Assembly (NCBI GenBank): GCA_022823865.1
Contig: JAJEHF010000104.1
Location: 30,866-94,865, forward strand
Direction of reading: 5' to 3'
DNA from: Bryobacterales bacterium
GTDB lineage: Bacteria > Acidobacteriota > Terriglobia > Bryobacterales > UBA6623
Length of the DNA: 64,000 bases
Below the pieces are notes generated by a model. The model saw nothing but the letters and a program-made list of their open reading frames with translations. It was not told the DNA's origin and searched no databases. Positions 52,554 to 61,809 of this stretch are shown piece after piece. The position numbers were made by a program, and so were the translations under genes. Within the stretch, counting starts at the first letter, position 1, and every line of letters begins with the position of its first letter.

Positions 52554-52574
52554 AGCCCCGGCTTCAGCCGGGCT
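52554..52574 (+). terminator. Hairpin after tsf
   Basis: CCCGGC, loop TTCA, GCCGGG with flanking AG/CT pairing. No T-run, so possibly an attenuator or weak terminator. It ends where the pyrH -10 begins. Confidence 0.4.
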
Positions 52575-52579
52575 ATCAT
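52574..52579 (+). promoter_or_regulatory. -10 element (TATCAT) before pyrH
   Basis: GCTATCATGG fits the pattern shared by other -10 elements here. It is 15 nt before the ATG, so any leader would be only about 8 nt long. Confidence 0.4.
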
Positions 52580-52594
52580 GGGGCCGCCCTGACC

Positions 52595-53302
52595 ATGCAC
52601 AAGCCGCGCCGAGTTCTGTTCAAACTGTCGGGCGAAATGCTTGCGGGCCCGGACGCCTGCGGCATTTCCCAGACACGCTTGGCTTGGCTCGCGGGCGAGA
52701 TTGCCTCGGCGCGCTCCGAAGGCGCCGAGGTCGCGCTGGTGCTCGGCGCGGGCAACTTCGTGCGCGGGGCGGCGCTCGCGGGAGCGGGTATTGAGCGCAC
52801 GACGGCCGACCACATGGGCATGCTCGGCACCTTGATCAACTCGCTCGCGCTGGCCGAGGCCCTGCTCGCGGCGGGAGTGCCGAGCAGGGTTCTGAGCGCC
52901 ATTCCGTGCACGGCCGTGGCTGAGGAATACGGTCGCGGGGTGGCAGTCGCGGCACTTGAACGGGGCGAGGCGGTCTTGCTGGCCGGGGGCACGGGAAACC
53001 CATACTTCACCACTGATACCGCCGCGTCCCTGCGCGCGGTCGAAATCGGTGCCGACGTGTTGGCCAAGGGCACCAAGGTCGGGGGAGTCTACGACAAGGA
53101 TCCCGCGCTCCACCCGGATGCCAAGGCGTTCCGGACCGTGTCGTACGACCAAGTGCTGGCCGAGAGGCTGGCGGTGATGGACGCCACGGCAGTGGCCATG
53201 TGCCGCGACCACTCGCTGAGAGTGCTGGTCTTCGGACTGGACGAAGAGGGTGCCTTGGCACGCGTGGCGCGTGGCGAGACTCCCGGTACGCTGATGTCCT
53301 AG
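52595..53302 (+). CDS. pyrH: UMP kinase
   Basis: 235 residues. RVLFKLSGEMLAG, LVLGAGNFVRGAAL, TADHMGMLGTLINSLALAEA and GTGNPYFTTDTAASLRAVEI are hallmark segments of bacterial UMP kinase of the amino-acid-kinase fold. It phosphorylates UMP to UDP. The ATG has no strong ribosome site, consistent with the very short leader. Confidence 0.97.
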   Translation: MHKPRRVLFKLSGEMLAGPDACGISQTRLAWLAGEIASARSEGAEVALVLGAGNFVRGAALAGAGIERTTADHMGMLGTLINSLALAEALLAAGVPSRVLSAIPCTAVAEEYGRGVAVAALERGEAVLLAGGTGNPYFTTDTAASLRAVEIGADVLAKGTKVGGVYDKDPALHPDAKAFRTVSYDQVLAERLAVMDATAVAMCRDHSLRVLVFGLDEEGALARVARGETPGTLMS

Positions 53303-53329
53303 GCTGTATGGGACAAAGGAGAGCAGCGC

Positions 53330-53911
53330 ATGACCCACATCCACGGTGAGAACGTCGCCGAGGTTAACACCGAGGCTGGCGCGCGGATGGAGAAATCGGT
53401 CCAAGACCTTTCCCGTGCAATGTCCACGATTCGCACCGGGCGCGCCTCGATCGCTTTGCTAGATCCGATCAAGGTCGACTACTACGGCACGTCCACGCCG
53501 CTCAGCCAGATGGCGACGCTGGCGACGCCGAATCCGACGACCCTAACGATCCAGCCGTGGGACATCACGCAGCTGGGCGCCATTGAAAAGGCCATCCAGC
53601 TGTCCGACCTTGGCATCAATCCGGCCAATGACGGCAAGATCATCCGCCTGGCGGTGCCGCCCCTGACCACGGAACGCCGCCAGGATCTCGTCAAGCGCCT
53701 CCACGATGTCGTCGAGCAGCACAGGGTGGCCGTGCGCAACATCCGCCGAGATGCCAACGAAGCGATCAAGCAGCTCGAGAAGGGCAAGGCCATCTCGGAG
53801 GATGACGGCAAGCGCGGCCACGACCTGATCCAAAAGACCACCGATGACGCGATCAAGCGCATCAATGTCGCGGGAGCAGCGAAGGAGAAGGAGATCCTCG
53901 AAATCGGGTAG
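53330..53911 (+). CDS. frr: Ribosome recycling factor
   Basis: 193 residues. RTGRASIALLDPIKVDYYGT, LATPNPTTLTIQPWD and VRNIRRDANEAIKQLEKGKA are typical. It splits post-termination ribosomes with EF-G. AAAGGAGA precedes the start. Usual neighbour of pyrH. Confidence 0.97.
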   Translation: MTHIHGENVAEVNTEAGARMEKSVQDLSRAMSTIRTGRASIALLDPIKVDYYGTSTPLSQMATLATPNPTTLTIQPWDITQLGAIEKAIQLSDLGINPANDGKIIRLAVPPLTTERRQDLVKRLHDVVEQHRVAVRNIRRDANEAIKQLEKGKAISEDDGKRGHDLIQKTTDDAIKRINVAGAAKEKEILEIG

Positions 53912-53945
53912 GTCGCTCCCGCCTGCGACCGCATGGAGGCGGAAC

Positions 53946-54584
53946 ATGGATGCGCGGCTCAGGTCGGCGGTTCTTGCCGATTTCCCGGTGGTCTATCCCA
54001 TCATCGATTCAGGTGCCGCGAGGGCGGCCGGGAGCGACCCCGCGCAAATGGCGCATGCTCTGGCAAGCGCGGGCGCGCGCATCGTACAGTACCGGCACAA
54101 GGGCGAGTTCGGGCGGCGGCAGTTTGACGAAGCCCGTGCGGCGGGCGAGGTCCTGCGCCGGGCCGGGGTCGCTTTCGTGGTCAATGACCGGGCGGACATC
54201 GCGCTGGCCTTGGAGGCCGACGGCGTCCATGTCGGGCAGGACGACCTGCCGTCCGTGGAAGTCCGGCGGCTGATCGGCTCGGACATCCTGCTGGGATACT
54301 CGACGCACAATGCCGCCCAGCTCTCGGACGATGCGTGCCGCTGGGCGGACTACCTGGCGATCGGTCCGGCCTTCAGCACGTCCAGCAAGCGGAACCCAGA
54401 CCCGGTGGTCGGGCTCGGGGGCATACGCGAGGCGCGTTCAATGACGGCCAAGCCGCTGGTCGCGATCGGGGGCATTACGCTCTCCAACGCAAGCGAGGTC
54501 TTGGCCGCGGGCGCAGACAGCGTGTCGGCGATTTCCGGCATCACCCCCCGCAACGTGGCTCAGTGGATGCGGCTGCGCCGTTGA
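53946..54584 (+). CDS. thiE: Thiamine-phosphate synthase
   Basis: 212 residues from ATG 53946, GGAGG 5-6 nt upstream. A TIM barrel with VYPIIDSGAARAAG, IVQYRHKGEFG, VVNDRADIALALEADGVHVG, ADYLAIGPAFSTSSKRNPD and VAIGGITLSNASEVLAAGAD. It joins HMP-PP and thiazole phosphate to thiamine phosphate. The RHKG (usual RxK) and GQDD motifs are intact. No other thiamine gene is in the window. The frame continues upstream into frr and is not real there. Confidence 0.93.
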   Translation: MDARLRSAVLADFPVVYPIIDSGAARAAGSDPAQMAHALASAGARIVQYRHKGEFGRRQFDEARAAGEVLRRAGVAFVVNDRADIALALEADGVHVGQDDLPSVEVRRLIGSDILLGYSTHNAAQLSDDACRWADYLAIGPAFSTSSKRNPDPVVGLGGIREARSMTAKPLVAIGGITLSNASEVLAAGADSVSAISGITPRNVAQWMRLRR

Positions 54585-54684
54585 GCAGGTAGCATCCGGC
54601 CGGTTGCCGCGCGCGGCGGACGAGGGCTGCCCGGCCCGCCCCCAGTTGTCCTGCCGCTTGATCCGAGGCCGCCCACGTCGGCAC

Positions 54685-54690
54685 TAGAAT
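54685..54690 (+). promoter_or_regulatory. -10 element (TAGAAT) before alaS
   Basis: CTAGAATGG lies 40 nt before the alaS ATG. The in-frame ATG at 54689 overlaps it and is rejected as start. Confidence 0.4.
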
Positions 54691-54730
54691 GGGAGTCTGC
54701 CCCACGGCGCGGGGCCCGGCACCGTCCTCC

Positions 54731-57379
54731 ATGACTGGCGAAGAAATCCGCGAGCAGTTCTTGCACTACTTCGAGACGAAGGGGCACCGCAGGGTCCCTA
54801 GTTCCTCGCTAGTGCCGGCAAACGACCCGACACTGCTGTTCGCCAACGCCGGGATGAACCAGTTCAAGGACGTCTTCACCGGGGAGGAAAGGCGTTCCTA
54901 CGCGCGCGCGACCACTTCGCAAAAGTGCGTCCGGGCTGGCGGCAAGCACAACGACCTGGAGAACGTGGGCCGCACGCGGCGACACCACACGTTCTTCGAG
55001 ATGCTGGGCAACTTTTCGTTCGGTGACTATTTCAAGGAAGACGCTATCCGATTCGCCTGGGAACTGATCACGGAGGTCTACGGGCTGCCCAAGGACCGGC
55101 TGTACGTCACCGTCTTCCGCGATGACGACGACGCCGAGCGGCTCTGGACAAAGGTCGCGGGAGTGCCGTCGGACCGTATCAAGCGGTGCGGCGAGAAGGA
55201 CAACTTCTGGCAGATGGGCGACACCGGGCCCTGCGGGCCGTGCTCGGAGATCTTCTACGACTACGGGCCCGAGGGCCTCGAGCCTGGGGAGCCGGATGAC
55301 CCGTTCCCGGCGGACGTGTCCCGCTACGTCGAGATCTGGAATCTCGTCTTCATGCAGTTCAACCGCGACGAGCAAGGCGAGCTTCACCCCCTGCCCAGGC
55401 CATCGATCGATACCGGCATGGGGCTGGAGCGGACAGCTGCTGTGCTGCAGGGCAAGCTGTCCAACTTCGACACCGACCTGTTCCAGCCGATCATTCGCCG
55501 CGCCGGGGAGTTGCTTGGCGTCCGGTACGGAGCAGATCCCGCCACGGACACCGCGCTGCGGATCGTCGCCGACCACAGCCGCTCCGCCGCATTCCTCGTG
55601 CACGACGACGTGATGCCCGCCAACGAGGGCAGGGGGTACGTGCTGCGCAAGATCATCCGCAGGGCCCTTCGCCATGCCAGGCTGGCCGGCTCGGAGGGTC
55701 CGTTCCTGCACCAGATGACAGGTTTCGTCGCCGAGATGATGCAGTCGGCCTATCCAGAGATGCAGGAGTCGTCCGGGCGTGTCGCACGGATCGTGCGCGA
55801 CGAGGAGGTGCGCTACGAGCGCAACTTCGCGGTGGCCGAGCGGGAGTTCGAGAGTGCGCTCGAAAAGCTTGAAGACGGCCTGATTCCAGGTTCGGTGGCC
55901 TTCCGGTTGTACGACACGTTCGGGTTGTCGATGGACGAGCAGCAGGAGCTGGCCCGGGAGCGCGACCTCAAGATCGACCTGCGGGGCTTCGAGTCCGAGA
56001 TGGCGGGCCAGCGGGCGCGCGCCCGCTCCAGCTGGAAGGGCCCTGCAAAGGGCGATGCGGCCGCAACGCCTGCTCTGATCGATCTCTCCGAGCGCTGCAA
56101 GACCGTCTTCGTGGGCTACGACCGGACCAGTGAAGAGGAACTGCGCGTGGCCGGGCTGTTGCGGAACGGGGAAGCAGTCGAAGTGGCCGAGGCTGGCTCG
56201 CGAGCCGAAGTAGTCTTGGAACGAACTCCGTTCTATGCCGAAGCCGGCGGACAGGTCGGTGATCGCGGCGTGCTCACGCGCAGTTCGGAAACGGTCGCCG
56301 CGGTCTCGGATGTGCAAGCGCCGGTGCGCGGGACCAGCGTGCATCGTGTCGAGGTCCTGCGCGAGATAGCGCTCGGCGACAGGCTGGCCGGTCGCGTGGA
56401 TGAGTCAAGACGGGACGCGGCGCGGCGCAACCACACCGCGACTCACTTGATGCACGCCGCCCTGCGAAGGGTGCTCGGCACTCATGTCAAGCAGGCCGGA
56501 AGCGTCGTCGACCCCGAGAGGCTGCGCTTCGACATCACGCACTACGCTCCGATCGAGGCCCGGGAACTTGAGGATGTCGAAGACCTGGTCAATGAGCACG
56601 TTATGCGCGACACCGAAGTTGTCACAGAGGTGAAGGATCTGGACGTGGCGGTGCGCGAGGGCGCGATGGCTCTGTTCGGCGAGAAGTACCTCGACAGGGT
56701 CCGGGTCGTCAGCGTGGGCGACTTCAGCGTGGAGCTTTGCGGAGGGACCCACGTCGCCCGCACGGGCGAGATTGGCGTGTTCAAGGTGGTCAGCGAGACC
56801 AGCAGCGCCGCCGGCGTGCGGCGAATCGAGGCGATTTCCGGCACCGGCGCCTTCGGACACTACCGCGATGCCACGGGCAGTGTGCAGCAACTGGCGGCGC
56901 TGCTAAGGGTTCAGGACGACGGGCTGGCGTCGGCTGTCGAACGGCTGATGGCCGAACGACGCCGACAGGATCGCGAGATCGCCGAGCTGAAGGCGAAGCT
57001 GGCGAGAACGAGCGTGGGCGATTTGGTCGCCCAGGCGCGCGAAATCGGCGGCCTGAAGGTGCTCGCGGCAAAGCTGGACGGCGTGGAGCGCGAGCAGCTG
57101 CGGTTGCTGGCCGACGCCGTCCGCCAAAAGATGGGTTCCGGCCTGGTGGTTTTCGGAACCGTCAAGGACGGGCGCGTCGCGCTGATTTCGGCGGCCACCA
57201 AGGATATTGCGGGGACGCGGGTGCATGCCGGCCGCGTGGTCTCCGCCGTCGCCAAGCTGGTCGGCGGGGGCGGGGGCGGGCGTCCAGACATGGCCGAAGC
57301 CGGCGGCAAGAATCCAGAATCGCTACCAGATGCGCTGGAGCGCGTCTACGAAATCGTGGGCGAGGGCGCTGCCCGATAA
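54731..57379 (+). CDS. alaS: Alanyl-tRNA synthetase
   Basis: 882 residues from ATG 54731. The class II core (FANAGMNQFKDVFTG, GRTRRHHTFFEMLGNFSFGD) is followed by the editing domain with NHTATHLMHAALRR and the zinc motif ELCGGTHV. The C-terminal coiled coil and DHHA1 domain contain GGGGGGRPDMAEAGGKNPE. Normal length. It charges tRNA-Ala and hydrolyses mischarged Ser/Gly. Convergent with the SDR gene, 26 bp apart. Confidence 0.98.
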   Translation: MTGEEIREQFLHYFETKGHRRVPSSSLVPANDPTLLFANAGMNQFKDVFTGEERRSYARATTSQKCVRAGGKHNDLENVGRTRRHHTFFEMLGNFSFGDYFKEDAIRFAWELITEVYGLPKDRLYVTVFRDDDDAERLWTKVAGVPSDRIKRCGEKDNFWQMGDTGPCGPCSEIFYDYGPEGLEPGEPDDPFPADVSRYVEIWNLVFMQFNRDEQGELHPLPRPSIDTGMGLERTAAVLQGKLSNFDTDLFQPIIRRAGELLGVRYGADPATDTALRIVADHSRSAAFLVHDDVMPANEGRGYVLRKIIRRALRHARLAGSEGPFLHQMTGFVAEMMQSAYPEMQESSGRVARIVRDEEVRYERNFAVAEREFESALEKLEDGLIPGSVAFRLYDTFGLSMDEQQELARERDLKIDLRGFESEMAGQRARARSSWKGPAKGDAAATPALIDLSERCKTVFVGYDRTSEEELRVAGLLRNGEAVEVAEAGSRAEVVLERTPFYAEAGGQVGDRGVLTRSSETVAAVSDVQAPVRGTSVHRVEVLREIALGDRLAGRVDESRRDAARRNHTATHLMHAALRRVLGTHVKQAGSVVDPERLRFDITHYAPIEARELEDVEDLVNEHVMRDTEVVTEVKDLDVAVREGAMALFGEKYLDRVRVVSVGDFSVELCGGTHVARTGEIGVFKVVSETSSAAGVRRIEAISGTGAFGHYRDATGSVQQLAALLRVQDDGLASAVERLMAERRRQDREIAELKAKLARTSVGDLVAQAREIGGLKVLAAKLDGVEREQLRLLADAVRQKMGSGLVVFGTVKDGRVALISAATKDIAGTRVHAGRVVSAVAKLVGGGGGGRPDMAEAGGKNPESLPDALERVYEIVGEGAAR

Positions 57380-57405
57380 GGCTTCTATCCGAGCTTCCCG
57401 CGGGG

Positions 57406-58116
57406 CTACTTTCGCCGAGGCCGGCTGGGACGCATTTCGATGCGACTAGCGAGGTTGCGGCCAGGCGTCTTGAAGAGGTGGATCGCCGTGGATGCGATGG
57501 CAGCCGGGTCGAGCTTCCATTCCGCGCCTTCGATTTCTGACCTGAACCCGGTCTGCACGCTGCCGGGCATGATCGTGCTCACGCGGATATTCGAGTGGCG
57601 CAGGTCTAGCATCATCGCTTCAGTGAAGCCGGCCAGTCCGAACTTGGAAGCGTTGTAGGCCGCGCCGGTGGCGAACGGGTACTTGCCGGCCAAGCTGCCG
57701 ATATTGAGAATGAACCCTCCACCGCGCCGTTTCATGCGCGCTGCCGCCAGCTTGGAGCAGTAGAACGGCCCGCTCAGGTTCGTGTCGATGACCTCTCGCC
57801 ACAATTCGGGGGCGAGTTCGTCGACCGCGCCGAAATGACCGATGCCGGCGTTGTTTACCAAGATGTCCACGTCGCCGAACTCTTGGTCGACGAACGAGAA
57901 GAACTCCTTCACCTGTTCCCATTGGCCTACGTCGCACGGACGACCGACGATCCGGCCCCGCGTGCCCAGGGATCGGATCGCGTCGGAGAGCGTGGCCGCG
58001 CTTCGGCCGCAAATCGCCACGCGGGCCCCTTCCGCCAGCAATGCCTCGGCGATGGAGTGGCCGATCCCCTTTGTTCCGCCCGTGACGATGGCACACTGCC
58101 CCTTGAGGTCTGTCAT
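57406..58116 (-). CDS. Short-chain dehydrogenase/reductase
   Basis: 236 residues from ATG 58116. The Rossmann TGGTKGIG (TGxxxGxG), the NNAGIG motif, the catalytic IGSLAG Ser and the YNASK Tyr/Lys are all present, so it is a classical SDR with NAD(P) as cofactor. Arg residues near CGRSAAT suggest NADP. The C-terminal PGSVQTGF follows the family. The substrate is unknown. It diverges from the GAF-like gene across a 106-bp region. Confidence 0.92.
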   Translation of the reverse strand: MTDLKGQCAIVTGGTKGIGHSIAEALLAEGARVAICGRSAATLSDAIRSLGTRGRIVGRPCDVGQWEQVKEFFSFVDQEFGDVDILVNNAGIGHFGAVDELAPELWREVIDTNLSGPFYCSKLAAARMKRRGGGFILNIGSLAGKYPFATGAAYNASKFGLAGFTEAMMLDLRHSNIRVSTIMPGSVQTGFRSEIEGAEWKLDPAAIASTAIHLFKTPGRNLASRIEMRPSRPRRK

Positions 58117-58181
58117 CGAAGTGCAGCCAGAGGGACGAGCGTTGGCTCCGCGCCTGCAGCGGCCAAGGCTCCGGCCTTCGA

Positions 58182-58187
58182 TACAAT
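58182..58187 (+). promoter_or_regulatory. -10 element (TACAAT) before the GAF-like gene
   Basis: GATACAATAG lies 35 nt before ATG 58223, in the divergent gap with the SDR gene. Confidence 0.45.
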
Positions 58188-58222
58188 AGCATTTCGCGGA
58201 TGGTGCCGCTCCCAGCCTCTTG

Positions 58223-58837
58223 ATGTCAGACGCAGAGACTCCCGCGGTGGGGGCAGAGATCATCGCCATCTGCCAGGAACACCTGGCCCGCTTGGGCGAG
58301 GAGGCCGGGCGCGTCGCCGAGGATCGCCTCGCGGCTCTAGCATCGAAGACAGCCGCCGACACTGCCGCTCTGTTGGACCAAATCGCCGCCTCAACGCGGC
58401 GGATCCGTGCAGCGGGCGATGCCGCTGCAGTGCTGGTCGAGCTCGCCGACTCGGTCGGGCAGCTCTGCGACCGCGCGGTGGTGCTCCTGAACGACGGCGA
58501 TCGGCTGACCGGCTTTCGCGCGTCGGGCGGCGAATCTCCCGCCGATCTGGGCCAAGTCTCGTTCGATCTCGCATCCGCCCCCGCCTTGGCCCATGCTGTG
58601 GAGACCAAGGACGCGGTGGTCGTCACGGGAGGCCAGCACAACGTGTCCCACCAGCTCGCGTCTAGACTGGGCTATTCGGGCAACACCGAGTTGCGGGCCA
58701 TACCCTTGGTGTTGCGGGACACCGTGCTCGGGCTGGTACTTGTAGAAGGCGCGGCGGTTCGGGAATCGGCCATCGAATCCCTCGTCCTTACGGCGGAGGC
58801 GTGGATCGAGGCGCTGAACTCGCGCCCAAAGGGCTGA
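58223..58837 (+). CDS. GAF-like sensory protein of unknown function
   Basis: 204 residues from ATG 58223. The N-terminal helical, probably coiled-coil part (about 8-60) is followed by a GAF-like domain (about 65-190) with VGQLCDRAVVLLNDGDRLTG, AHAVETKDAVVVTGG and a typical GAF ending AIPLVLRDTVLGLVLVEG. No output domain is attached and there is no signal peptide. It precedes the transglycosylase with overlapping TGATG codons, so coexpression is possible. The ligand is unknown. Confidence 0.7.
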   Translation: MSDAETPAVGAEIIAICQEHLARLGEEAGRVAEDRLAALASKTAADTAALLDQIAASTRRIRAAGDAAAVLVELADSVGQLCDRAVVLLNDGDRLTGFRASGGESPADLGQVSFDLASAPALAHAVETKDAVVVTGGQHNVSHQLASRLGYSGNTELRAIPLVLRDTVLGLVLVEGAAVRESAIESLVLTAEAWIEALNSRPKG

Positions 58838-58893
58838 TGCTCCCACACGTTCGAATCCGCGCGCAGCAGTCTTCCGGCGGTTCAGCGCCCGCG

Positions 58894-61059
58894 ATGACCA
58901 GACGACGTCCATGCCCGCGAGTCGCCGCGCTGGCGGCGGTATTGCTGACCGTTTCATCGGGCGCCGCCGGCGCGATTCCCGCGAAGCTCGGCGAGTTGAG
59001 CCGGGCGCTGCTTGCATCCCGGTCCGATGCGAACTTCCGCGCCTTGCAGGGGTTTGCCGACGGTGCGTCCGGGAGGGATCGCGCCCTGGCCCACTATGCC
59101 ATCGGCATGGCGCACTATCAGAACAGGGACTACACCGCGGCCGAGAGCGCCCTGGCAAGGGTGGGTGCAGCGGATCGCTGGACGGCCGAGTACGCCGCAT
59201 ACTATCGCGCCAGGTGCATCGTGTTGGCGGAGGAGTTCGAGCGTGCCCTCACGCCACTTAGCGACTTTGCGAAGCGCTTCCCCGACAGCCGGTTTCGTCC
59301 AGCTGCCGGGCGGCTGCGCGTGGAGAGCCTGCTGAGGCTGAAGCGCTTGGACGAAGCCAGGGCAGTGCTTGCCGCCGGTTCGAGCGCGCTGGAAGAGCCC
59401 GTTCGACTGTACCTGGCCGGACGGGTCGAACACTTGGACGGCAAGCTCCAGCGCGCGGCCTCGCTCTATCGCGAAGCGTATTATTTCTACCCGTTCAGCG
59501 ACCAAGCTCGCGCGGCTGAACAGCAGCTTAACCGCCTGCGGGCGGGCATGGGCGACGCCTATCCCAAGGCGCCCGCCAAGTGGCGGCTGGGGCGTGCGGA
59601 GAGTCTTCGCAAGGGGCGCGAATATACACGTGCGTCGGCGGAGTACGGCAGGGCCCTAGGCGCCGGCCTGACGGGGGACGACCGGGATCGAGCCATCATC
59701 GGCAGGGGGGCCGCGGACTACTCCCGGCGGCATTCTTCCGCAGCGTACACGGCCTTGGCACGGGCGCGTCCGCGCGCGCCGGAACTGGAAGCACAGCGGC
59801 TCTACCTGCTGTGTGCCATCGAGCGCCGCAAGCGCATCGTTGGCGAGATGCTGTCCAGCATCTCCAAGCTGGCCGCGAGGCACGGCGAGTCGCCGTGGTA
59901 CGAGGAAGCGCTGCTTTCCGTAGGCAACTACTACTACTTGCTGGACGACCGGGCGACCTACTCCAAGTGGTTCCGGCGCTTGGCGGACGCCTTTCCGCAG
60001 GGCAAGCATGCTGCCTACGCCCATTGGAAGCTCTGCTGGCGCGCTTGGCTGGACGGCACTGCCGACCGCGCCGAACTGCTGAGCGAACACATCCAGCGCT
60101 ACGGTGGCGCGTCCACGGCAGCCGGGGCGATCTACTGGCTTGGGCGCCTGCTCGAGGACCGCGGGAGTCGGGCGGAAGCCGCAGCGCACTTCAACGCAGT
60201 CATTGGCGGTTTTCCGCACTACTACTATGCGTCCCTTGCCGAGCAGCGGCTCCGGAGCATGGGCAGAGTGACCGCAGACTCGCAGACCGAGCGCCGGATC
60301 TTGGCCGGCCTGCCCAAGGCTCGGTCGCTCGCGTCGCAGCCGCTCGCGGCAACGCAGGACTTGCTGGAGCGGGGCGGAGAACTCCACCAGCTCGGGTTCT
60401 ACGACGACGCCCGCACCGAGTACGCCCGCGTGGACTACCGCAAGCCCGACGGCCACTTTGCAGGGTTGCACCTGGGTCGCATGCACGAAGACCGCGACGA
60501 GCACCACTTGGCGTTGCGGGCGATGAAGCGCTACGTATTCGGCTATCTGCGCATGCCTTTCGATTCATTGGACATCGAGTACTGGCGCCTGCTGTTTCCG
60601 ATCGGCTGGGAGGATCGCCTGCGCGCCCGGTCCGAGCGCCACGGCTTGGACCCGTATCTGGTGGCGGCCCTGATCCGACAGGAGTCGGAATTTCACCCCG
60701 GCGCGAAGTCCCGCGCGGGAGCCCTGGGCCTTATGCAGATCATGCCCGGGACGGGGCGCGGACTGTTCCGCCGATTGGGCATCCCCGGCTTTAGCAGCCG
60801 CAAGCTGACGGTGCCTGACACCAGCCTGAGGCTCGGCACATTCCACCTCAAGCAGGTGCTGGCGCAGTTCGGAGGAGAGCTGGAAAAGACGTTGGCGGGC
60901 TACAATGCCGGCGAGCGGCGCATCGGGCAGTGGATGGCGCTCGGCCCGTTCGAGGACAACGAGGAATTCGCCGAGACGATCCCGTTTAGCGAGACCCGCG
61001 GGTACGTGCAGTCCGTGCTCCGCAATCGCGCCATGTACGAGCGCATCTACGGCGATTGA
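58894..61059 (+). CDS. Soluble lytic transglycosylase (SLT family)
   Basis: 721 residues from ATG 58894, chosen because a signal peptide follows directly (VAALAAVLLTVSSGAAGA). A long superhelical TPR-like region (about 30-560) precedes the SLT domain with catalytic Glu about 597 in IRQESEFHPGAKSRAGALG, then LMQIMPGTGRGLF, LAGYNAGERRIGQW and ETIPFSETRGYVQSVLRN. It cleaves glycan strands with 1,6-anhydro product in the periplasm. An earlier in-frame ATG at 58837 overlaps the previous stop and would put 19 residues before the signal peptide. Confidence 0.94.
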   Translation: MTRRRPCPRVAALAAVLLTVSSGAAGAIPAKLGELSRALLASRSDANFRALQGFADGASGRDRALAHYAIGMAHYQNRDYTAAESALARVGAADRWTAEYAAYYRARCIVLAEEFERALTPLSDFAKRFPDSRFRPAAGRLRVESLLRLKRLDEARAVLAAGSSALEEPVRLYLAGRVEHLDGKLQRAASLYREAYYFYPFSDQARAAEQQLNRLRAGMGDAYPKAPAKWRLGRAESLRKGREYTRASAEYGRALGAGLTGDDRDRAIIGRGAADYSRRHSSAAYTALARARPRAPELEAQRLYLLCAIERRKRIVGEMLSSISKLAARHGESPWYEEALLSVGNYYYLLDDRATYSKWFRRLADAFPQGKHAAYAHWKLCWRAWLDGTADRAELLSEHIQRYGGASTAAGAIYWLGRLLEDRGSRAEAAAHFNAVIGGFPHYYYASLAEQRLRSMGRVTADSQTERRILAGLPKARSLASQPLAATQDLLERGGELHQLGFYDDARTEYARVDYRKPDGHFAGLHLGRMHEDRDEHHLALRAMKRYVFGYLRMPFDSLDIEYWRLLFPIGWEDRLRARSERHGLDPYLVAALIRQESEFHPGAKSRAGALGLMQIMPGTGRGLFRRLGIPGFSSRKLTVPDTSLRLGTFHLKQVLAQFGGELEKTLAGYNAGERRIGQWMALGPFEDNEEFAETIPFSETRGYVQSVLRNRAMYERIYGD

Positions 61060-61103
61060 CGCAAGCAGGGCCGGCCTCGGCGCCCGGACTGGCAGTCGAA
61101 CCC

Positions 61104-61128
61104 CGGCCGGATCTAAGCTATCCGGCCG
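61104..61128. terminator. 9-bp hairpin between convergent genes, overlapping a stop codon
   Basis: CGGCCGGAT (61104-61112) and ATCCGGCCG (61120-61128) enclose a 7-nt loop. The ABC ATPase stop codon (61113-61115) lies in the loop. It could end transcription from both sides, though there is no T-run. Confidence 0.5.
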
Positions 61129-61790
61129 TCCTTCATGCGCACGACCCGGTCCGTGCAGTACGACGCCGCTTCAGGGTTGTGGGTGATTATCATCACGGTC
61201 TGCCCTAGATTCTGGTGGAGACTCTTGAGCGTGTCCAGGACTGCCATCGAATTCTCCGAGTCCAAGTTTCCTGTGGGCTCGTCAGCGAGCAGGATCGGCG
61301 GGCGGTTTACCAGCGCGCGCGCGATCGCCACCCTCTGCTGCTCGCCGCCGGAGAGCGCGTTCGGCTTGTGGCGCATGCGGTGCCCTATGCCCAAGATGCG
61401 CACGATTTCATTGAACTGAGCGCGATCCCGGTCGGCCGACCCAGCGATGTGCTGGGCAATGCGGATGTTCTCCTCGGCGTTCAGGGTTGCCAAGAGGTTG
61501 AAGCGCTGGAACACGAAGCCGACCTTGGTCTTGCGCAGTTCGGTGCGCTGACCATCCGACATGCCGGCCAGGTCTTGGCCGTCAATCTCCACCATTCCGC
61601 TGGTCGGAGCGAGCATGCCGCCGATGATGTGGAACAGGGTCGACTTGCCGGATCCTGACGGTCCCAGCAGGGCGACGAACTCGCCGGCCTGGACTTCCAT
61701 CGACACGCCGCGAAGGGCCGGCACGTCCACGCTGCCAAGGCGGTAGACCTTTCGCAGGTTCGAGGTCTTGATCAATGCGTCAGTTGGCAC
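61113..61790 (-). CDS. ABC transporter ATP-binding protein, MacB/LolD type
   Basis: 225 residues from GTG 61790, with GGGAG about 7 nt upstream. Walker A GPSGSGKST (about 43-51), Q-loop FQRFNLLATLNAEEN, signature LSGGEQQRVAIARAL, Walker B PILLADEPTGNLDSE and the H-loop ITHNPEAA are intact. The DEPTGNLDS phrase is typical of the LolD/FtsE/MacB clade. It powers the permease encoded 19 nt upstream. Transported substrate unknown: lipoprotein, peptide or drug. Confidence 0.95.
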   Translation of the reverse strand: MPTDALIKTSNLRKVYRLGSVDVPALRGVSMEVQAGEFVALLGPSGSGKSTLFHIIGGMLAPTSGMVEIDGQDLAGMSDGQRTELRKTKVGFVFQRFNLLATLNAEENIRIAQHIAGSADRDRAQFNEIVRILGIGHRMRHKPNALSGGEQQRVAIARALVNRPPILLADEPTGNLDSENSMAVLDTLKSLHQNLGQTVMIITHNPEAASYCTDRVVRMKDGRIA

Positions 61791-61809
61791 TCGCGACTCC
61801 CTCTCGCCC